64,000 nt of DNA from DATARH01 sp050246595 (GTDB lineage Bacteria; Pseudomonadota; Alphaproteobacteria; ATCC43930; CGMCC-115725), in contig JBFWVT010000005.1 of assembly GCA_050246595.1 (NCBI GenBank), positions 1-64,000 on the forward strand. Direction: 5' to 3'. Numbering within the stretch: position 1 is the stretch's first letter; each line of letters begins with the position of its first letter. The notes beneath the pieces were generated by a model. It did not search any database, was not told the origin of the DNA, and worked only from the letters and a program-made list of their open reading frames with translations. This document shows positions 59,598 through 64,000 of this stretch, piece after piece. The position numbers and the translations under genes are program-made.

Positions 59598-61776
59598 GAA
59601 TGCCGGCGCCGCCGCCCTGCGCCATCGCGGCGAGCCAGGTGCCGGGGTCGGCCGGGTCGCGCGGCCAGCGGCCCTTCAGCAGATCCTTGAGCACCATCAC
59701 GCCGTAACCGAGCACGGTGCCGGCGACAAACAGGTGCAGCAGACCGGCGATCATCGCCGGGCGCTCCTGGCCGTAAATCTCGCGGCCGAGCCCCATGCGG
59801 ATCATCGCGACGGGCCAGCTTTTGAACTGGCCGACAAAGCGCAGAAACTCGCCCTCGAACGTGCCCGGCCGGGTGCCGCGCAGCATGTCCGTCTTGGTCG
59901 CGATCCCCGGCGTGATCATCACAAAGCGGCTGCGGTCGTCGAAATAGGTTTGCAGCCGCAGCGCCAGTTCTTCGCGGTAGCGGTTGACGATGCGCCCGGT
60001 CGTGCGGTCGATGTCCCAGCGGTCGAGCCGGCCGGTCTGGTACAGGTGATACGCGGCGCGGCCCGGGTCGATGCGCAGCGCCATGTCGGGCGTGACAAAG
60101 GCGCGGTCCTCGATCATCGCCGGGTCCCGGACCGCGCGCAGCAATTCCCACTCGCCGGCCTCGATCCCGTACAGCCGCAGCACCCGCGCGGTCTCAGATT
60201 TCAATTCGGCGTAGGGCCGGTCGAGCTGGCTTCCCAGCTCGCGCGCCATCGCGAACTCGGCGCCGCTGCGCTCGGTCGCGTTGAGGTACGTTGTACCGGT
60301 CAGCTTGAAAAAGACATTCTGCAACCGGCTCAGCGTGCCGGGGATCGTGTCGTCCGGCTCGAAGCGCGCGGTGATGTCGCGCAGCATCCCCTCGTGGCCG
60401 GCGAGCAGCAGATCCATGATCTCGCGGGTTTCGGCGGTGTGGCCGCGCGGACCGCGCACCAGGCTCACCAGCGCGTTGCGGTAGCCTTCCAGCAGATTGA
60501 CGCCCTGGTAGCGCAGCTCGGCGGCGTGCGTCGCGATGCCGGTCAGGTCGGTGATGCCGACCATGCCGAGCTTTGCCATGTTCTCCGGAATGTCGGCGGT
60601 GCCGTCGAGAAAGTCGAAGCGGTTGCGCAGATCGCCGCGATCGCCGCCGGCCCGCTGGATGCGCTCGGCCATGTCCGGGTCGGTGCCGCGCAGCGTCTCG
60701 GCCCAGTATTTGATCTCGGCGTCGAACTCGGCGCGCGGGTTGGTGCCCCAGCGGCGCATCAGCGCGGTCGCGCGGGCGCCGCGGTCGAGACCGTGCATCA
60801 GGCTTTCGAGCAACGATCCGGGATTGCCGAACTGTTCGCGGTAGTCGAGCCAGGCGTCGGCGTCGCGGAAATGCAGCACGCGCTCCTGGCTCAGCCGCTT
60901 GGCCATGTTGCCGGGTCCGGTAAAGGCGGGGTCCTTGAAACCCTGCATCGCGCCATCCGACAGATGCACGCCGGATACCAGCGCGTTGTAGATGCGGTCG
61001 AGAAACCGCCCGCGCGCCGCCGCGTCGCCGGCGTCCTCGCCGATCCCGTCAAAGGTGCGGTCGTCGAGCAGCGGGGCGATGCGCTCTTTCCACGCGGCGC
61101 GGCCGGCGCGGCGGAGACGTTCCGGGTTGTGCTCGGTGCGGGCGATATAGCCCATGTAATCGCCGATCCACGCGCCGACCCGGTTCAGGTTGGTCTTTGC
61201 CAGGGTCTGCGCCTTGTGGACGATCTCGGCGATGCGCAGCGCCTCGGGTGAACCGGTAACACTGGGGTTGCCCCCCTGGGACTTGTCTGCGCCTTTTGAC
61301 AGTTCGGCCAGCTCGCGCGCCCACTGGCGTTCCATCTCGCGCGATTTGGCGGCGCCGAGCAGCCCGTCGCTTTCGAGTTCCTGGATGACCCAGCCCTGAT
61401 ACTGCCGGGTCAGCGCCTTCCATTCGGCCTCGGTCGAAAAGCGGGCGCCCGTGGTCGGCGTGTTGATGCCGTGGATTTCGGCGAGGATGCCCTGACGGAT
61501 GTCAGGCGCGGCCTCGATGCGCTCGCGGCGTCCGACGCGGGCGGCGAGGTTCAGCACGGCGTTGCGCTTCTCGATCGCGCCGGCGAGGCGTTCCTGTGCC
61601 GCCAGCTCGCGCGCCGTCATCCGGATCGCGTCGGCGGTGGTCGTCCCGATGCCGCTTTTGCGCCGCGCCTCGCGGACGATCTTGTCGAGCATCTGTTCGA
61701 TGTCGCGGTCGCTCAATCGCTCGCCGGCACGTCCCGCCGCCTGCCGGATCTCGGCGATGCAGGCTTCCCAGCTCAC
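59560..61776 (-). CDS. Phage internal virion protein-like, C-terminally truncated
   Basis: A protein of 738 residues, mostly helical, starting MSWEACIAEIRQAAGRAGER. The C-terminal part (AMIAGLLHLFVAGTVLGYGV, VLKDLLKGRWPRDPADPGTW) resembles a segment I associate with large internal or ejection proteins of alphaproteobacterial podophages. Normal sequence stops at AAMAQGGGAGI; the last dozen residues (RITGCIWRARRR) come from the tail-fibre gene read in another frame, marking a deletion. Its start overlaps the stop of the next phage gene (61773-61776). Family assignment is tentative. Confidence 0.65.
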   Translation of the reverse strand: MSWEACIAEIRQAAGRAGERLSDRDIEQMLDKIVREARRKSGIGTTTADAIRMTARELAAQERLAGAIEKRNAVLNLAARVGRRERIEAAPDIRQGILAEIHGINTPTTGARFSTEAEWKALTRQYQGWVIQELESDGLLGAAKSREMERQWARELAELSKGADKSQGGNPSVTGSPEALRIAEIVHKAQTLAKTNLNRVGAWIGDYMGYIARTEHNPERLRRAGRAAWKERIAPLLDDRTFDGIGEDAGDAAARGRFLDRIYNALVSGVHLSDGAMQGFKDPAFTGPGNMAKRLSQERVLHFRDADAWLDYREQFGNPGSLLESLMHGLDRGARATALMRRWGTNPRAEFDAEIKYWAETLRGTDPDMAERIQRAGGDRGDLRNRFDFLDGTADIPENMAKLGMVGITDLTGIATHAAELRYQGVNLLEGYRNALVSLVRGPRGHTAETREIMDLLLAGHEGMLRDITARFEPDDTIPGTLSRLQNVFFKLTGTTYLNATERSGAEFAMARELGSQLDRPYAELKSETARVLRLYGIEAGEWELLRAVRDPAMIEDRAFVTPDMALRIDPGRAAYHLYQTGRLDRWDIDRTTGRIVNRYREELALRLQTYFDDRSRFVMITPGIATKTDMLRGTRPGTFEGEFLRFVGQFKSWPVAMIRMGLGREIYGQERPAMIAGLLHLFVAGTVLGYGVMVLKDLLKGRWPRDPADPGTWLAAMAQGGGAGIRITGCIWRARRR

Positions 61777-64000
61777 GCGCGCCTCCCGAGACAGATGCCG
61801 CCCTGTTCGATCGCCCGCGCGCTCGCTTCGAGGTCGGCGATCAGCGCCTCGGCCGCGCGGATCCCCGGGTCAAGCCCGGGGACGGGGCTGTCTGCGCCGT
61901 CGGGCAGGTGCGATTGCAAGTCCCGCAGGATCGCGTCGGTTTCCTCGGCGAGCGCGGCGAGTTGCTGTTCGGACGTTTTGCCGGCGGCCGGGTCGGTCAG
62001 CTCGGGGGCGAGGTCGGCGGGGTCTCCGAAGGCTCGCCCGTCGGGGTCGGCCGCGAGTTCCGCCGCCGCAGCGCCGCGTCCAGCGCCAGCGCCGCGTCCG
62101 CCAGATCGTGCGCCCGCTTCATCTGCGCCCGCTGTTCCGGCGTCAGTCGCGGGTCCGTCGATGCCATAAGCGCTCTCAGCCGCCCGGCGAGCAGCAAGTT
62201 CCTGTCGATAGGCATCGGCGATCCCCTCCGGCGTGTCGGGCGTATCGAAATCGGGCAGCCATCCGTCATCGGCGGCCTGGCGCATCAAGGCCGCGTGTTC
62301 GTCCGACAGGCGGCCGGTTTCGGCCTCGGTGCGCTCCGGCCCAAGCAGTCGCACGATGTCGCCTGCGATTTGCGCAGTGGGGCGAGGCGGTTGGGCGGTG
62401 GGCCGATCCCGCCCGTATTCTCGCGCGTAACTCGCGATATTCCTCAGTAACTCTTGTGCGTCCGACGCATCGCCGGACACGCGCTCAAGCGTGTATCGGG
62501 TCGCCTGCCGAAACACCGCCTCCACATCAAGGCCGGCCGCGTGCATGTCATCAAAGGCGCGCGCCAGTTTCAATACTGCCAGGCGTTCTTCCGTGCTGTG
62601 CGCCTCGGCACTCTTTTCCAGCGGCGGCAAATCCCGTGCGGTCCAACTCAGCTCGCGGCCAAGCATTTCCAGATCGCCGGCGGACGCAGCGTCTTTTACG
62701 GCCCCGTCAATGTCCGCCAGTTCGTTCGCGAGCCGGCGCAGTTCATCAATGTCAACAATCGCCCGGCCGTGCATTCCATAGACAATGCCCTCCCCCTCTG
62801 GGCCGTACTTCTCCGTCAGTTTCTCCAATGCTTCATAGTCGGCGGCCTGCCGGGATCGCATGAGCCTCCGGGCTTCGGCAGCATCGCGACCAAAGATTCG
62901 ATCGATTTCGCGTGCCTCCCATGCATGTCCCCATTCAATAAGCTGGTCCACCGCTTCGGGATCGGGCGCCCTGGCAAATCGTTTGATGTCGATGCTGCCG
63001 CCCCTGAGCGCAGCCGGCAGGTCGGCGATCATTTCCTCAACAATCAGATGTCCCGCACCTGGTTGCGGCCCGCTCGCCTGTTCGAGGCGTTCAGCCGCGG
63101 CAGGGGGAAAGTCGGCGTCTCGTGATGCTACAGTGGCTGTTCCGGAGGCAGCCGCCCCCGCAGCCGGAACACCCTCAATCGCGCCAGCGGTCTCTGTATC
63201 GCCTCTTTCGCCAATTCGGCGGAAAAACTCCTCGCGGGTGATGCCGCGCGTCGGCAGACCAAGTTCGCCGGCGAGCCGGTCGATCTCGGTATTGCGGTCG
63301 CGCGCCTCGCGGAACTCGCGGGCGGCCTCGAGGTCGCGCTCGCTGTAGACCGGCCCCTCGCGCAGATCGCGGTCGAGCGCGTCGAGCAGCGCGTCGATGC
63401 GCGGCCGCCCGCCGGTCTCCGGGTCGTTCGGCAGATAACCGGCTTCCCACGCGGCATGCGTCGCGTCGTCGAGCGACATGCCGTTGCGGTTGACCAGCCC
63501 CGGATGGCCGCGATTGTAGCCGCGCGAGGAAAGCTCGGTGCCTTCGTCGATCAGCCCGCCCTCGCTGCGCAGAAAGCTCGCCAGCCGCTGCGGTTCGCGC
63601 GGCACGCGCTCATAGGGTGTGGCGTCGCCGTCGCCCTGGCGGATGTAGCCGTAATCCGGCGGCGGCATCTCGATCGTGCGCGCGGTCTCGACCGGGCGGC
63701 CCTCGGCCAGATCGGCGACGGCGCCGCGCAGCAATGCCTCGCGCGTCTCGGGCGGGGCGGCCTCGATCCCGGCCTCGATGTCGGGCGCGCGGCGGCCGAG
63801 CACATGCAGCCCGGTGTGCAACCCGCCGCCGAACACACCGCCCAGCGCGATGTTGAGCAGCGCATCGACCGCGCCGAAATCCTCCTGGTCGTAGACCGAT
63901 ATCCCGTATTGCAGCGGGGTCAGCAGCGCCTGGCCGGCCATGCCCTCAACCGCGCCCCTGGCGGCAACGCCGGCAAAGCCGTAGCGGGCGGCCCACGCCG
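61773..64000 (-). CDS. Large phage virion protein, 5' part outside the window
   Basis: The frame stays open to the right edge of the window, so at least 742 residues are present and the true start is beyond it; the internal ATG at 63941 is not the start. A Gly-rich hydrophobic segment (DALLNIALGGVFGGGLHTGL) near the visible N-terminus is followed by long charged helical regions with Arg/Glu/Asp repeats. No enzymatic motif is recognised. The stretch at about 62450-63160 is less GC-rich than its flanks, suggesting mosaic origin. A palindromic repeat is inserted in frame near its 3' end. It overlaps the next gene's start by four bases. Confidence 0.6.
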   Translation of the reverse strand, partial: AWAARYGFAGVAARGAVEGMAGQALLTPLQYGISVYDQEDFGAVDALLNIALGGVFGGGLHTGLHVLGRRAPDIEAGIEAAPPETREALLRGAVADLAEGRPVETARTIEMPPPDYGYIRQGDGDATPYERVPREPQRLASFLRSEGGLIDEGTELSSRGYNRGHPGLVNRNGMSLDDATHAAWEAGYLPNDPETGGRPRIDALLDALDRDLREGPVYSERDLEAAREFREARDRNTEIDRLAGELGLPTRGITREEFFRRIGERGDTETAGAIEGVPAAGAAASGTATVASRDADFPPAAAERLEQASGPQPGAGHLIVEEMIADLPAALRGGSIDIKRFARAPDPEAVDQLIEWGHAWEAREIDRIFGRDAAEARRLMRSRQAADYEALEKLTEKYGPEGEGIVYGMHGRAIVDIDELRRLANELADIDGAVKDAASAGDLEMLGRELSWTARDLPPLEKSAEAHSTEERLAVLKLARAFDDMHAAGLDVEAVFRQATRYTLERVSGDASDAQELLRNIASYAREYGRDRPTAQPPRPTAQIAGDIVRLLGPERTEAETGRLSDEHAALMRQAADDGWLPDFDTPDTPEGIADAYRQELAARRAAESAYGIDGPATDAGTAGADEAGARSGGRGAGAGRGAAAAELAADPDGRAFGDPADLAPELTDPAAGKTSEQQLAALAEETDAILRDLQSHLPDGADSPVPGLDPGIRAAEALIADLEASARAIEQGGICLGRRA
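61858..61885. repeat. Palindromic repeat inserted in frame in a phage gene
   Basis: CCCCGGGTCAAGCCCGGGG (61863-61881) is a near-perfect palindrome of the dispersed alphaproteobacterial repeat type also seen at 29384-29406 and 24239-24260. It is translated as VPGLDPGIR, a peptide typical of this repeat when it falls in coding sequence. Confidence 0.7.

Noticed and set aside
59650..60151. N-terminal extension of the tail-fibre frame to 60151
   Set aside because: Upstream of about 59600 this frame overlaps the internal virion gene and has shadow composition. Fibre-like sequence begins only at the deletion junction.

Overview
The window is a high-GC chromosome segment whose gene content points to an alphaproteobacterium, probably a free-living, metabolically versatile Rhodospirillales- or rhizobia-like lineage. 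The pointers are a phasin with palindromic operators, an egtB-egtD pair, MeaB, many CoA-dependent catabolic genes and the alphaproteobacterial style of dispersed repeats. I cannot name a genus from the sequence alone. Most of the window is ordinary chromosomal coding sequence. Three stretches look acquired: the first 1.8 kb, a two-gene AT-rich cassette near 27.3-28.5 kb, and a decaying prophage from 57.8 kb to the end.

Layout. 1-1.8 kb: 3' end of an IS630-like transposase, then a DUF3644 gene. 1.8-8.6 kb: DUF4242 protein, aldo/keto reductase, GH13 enzyme, stress-type protein, mutS and a DUF1640-like small protein. 8.7-13.9 kb: fused enoyl-CoA hydratase/3-hydroxyacyl-CoA dehydrogenase, two further crotonase-family genes and a CaiB/BaiF CoA-transferase, all on +. 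13.9-22.7 kb: permease with an unusual C-terminal domain, ergothioneine genes egtB-egtD, rfbD-rfbC, nudC, a phasin and meaB. 22.8-33.3 kb: a catabolic region with two minus-strand genes (SDR and SnoaL-like), amidohydrolase, thiolase-like protein plus DUF35 partner, the DUF6978-DUF1828 cassette, class II aldolase, XRE regulator, TauD-type dioxygenase, fumarylacetoacetase-type hydratase and pyrD. 33.3-38.7 kb: outer-membrane efflux lipoprotein, then an opposing FecR / CHASE2-adenylate cyclase / outer-membrane protein group.

38.9-45.4 kb is a compact operon of two CaiB/BaiF CoA-transferases followed by hydantoinase A and B subunits. It is flanked by an FAD-dependent oxidoreductase, an Ldh2-type dehydrogenase, an SDR and a peptide/opine-type binding protein. 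This suggests uptake of a small nitrogenous or carboxylic compound, oxidation, and CoA or ring-opening chemistry. 50.6-56.9 kb: a uroporphyrinogen-III synthase-like gene next to a frameshifted remnant of a molybdopterin oxidoreductase, a BadI/MenB-like crotonase, a DUF2382 stress protein, an acyl-CoA ligase plus enoyl-CoA hydratase pair, and a YunG-like gene.

57.8-64 kb: tRNA-Ser(GGA) followed at once by a broken tyrosine integrase, then minus-strand phage virion genes. Two internal deletions can be read directly from abrupt frame fusions, one joining the integrase to a tail fibre and one joining an internal virion gene to the same tail fibre. Dispersed palindromic repeats of several families sit between genes, and in two places inside reading frames. 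I found no CRISPR array and no rRNA.

The most promising leads for something undescribed are the translationally coupled DUF6978-DUF1828 pair, the permease with a degenerate cobalamin-domain-like tail, and the CoA-transferase/hydantoinase operon.
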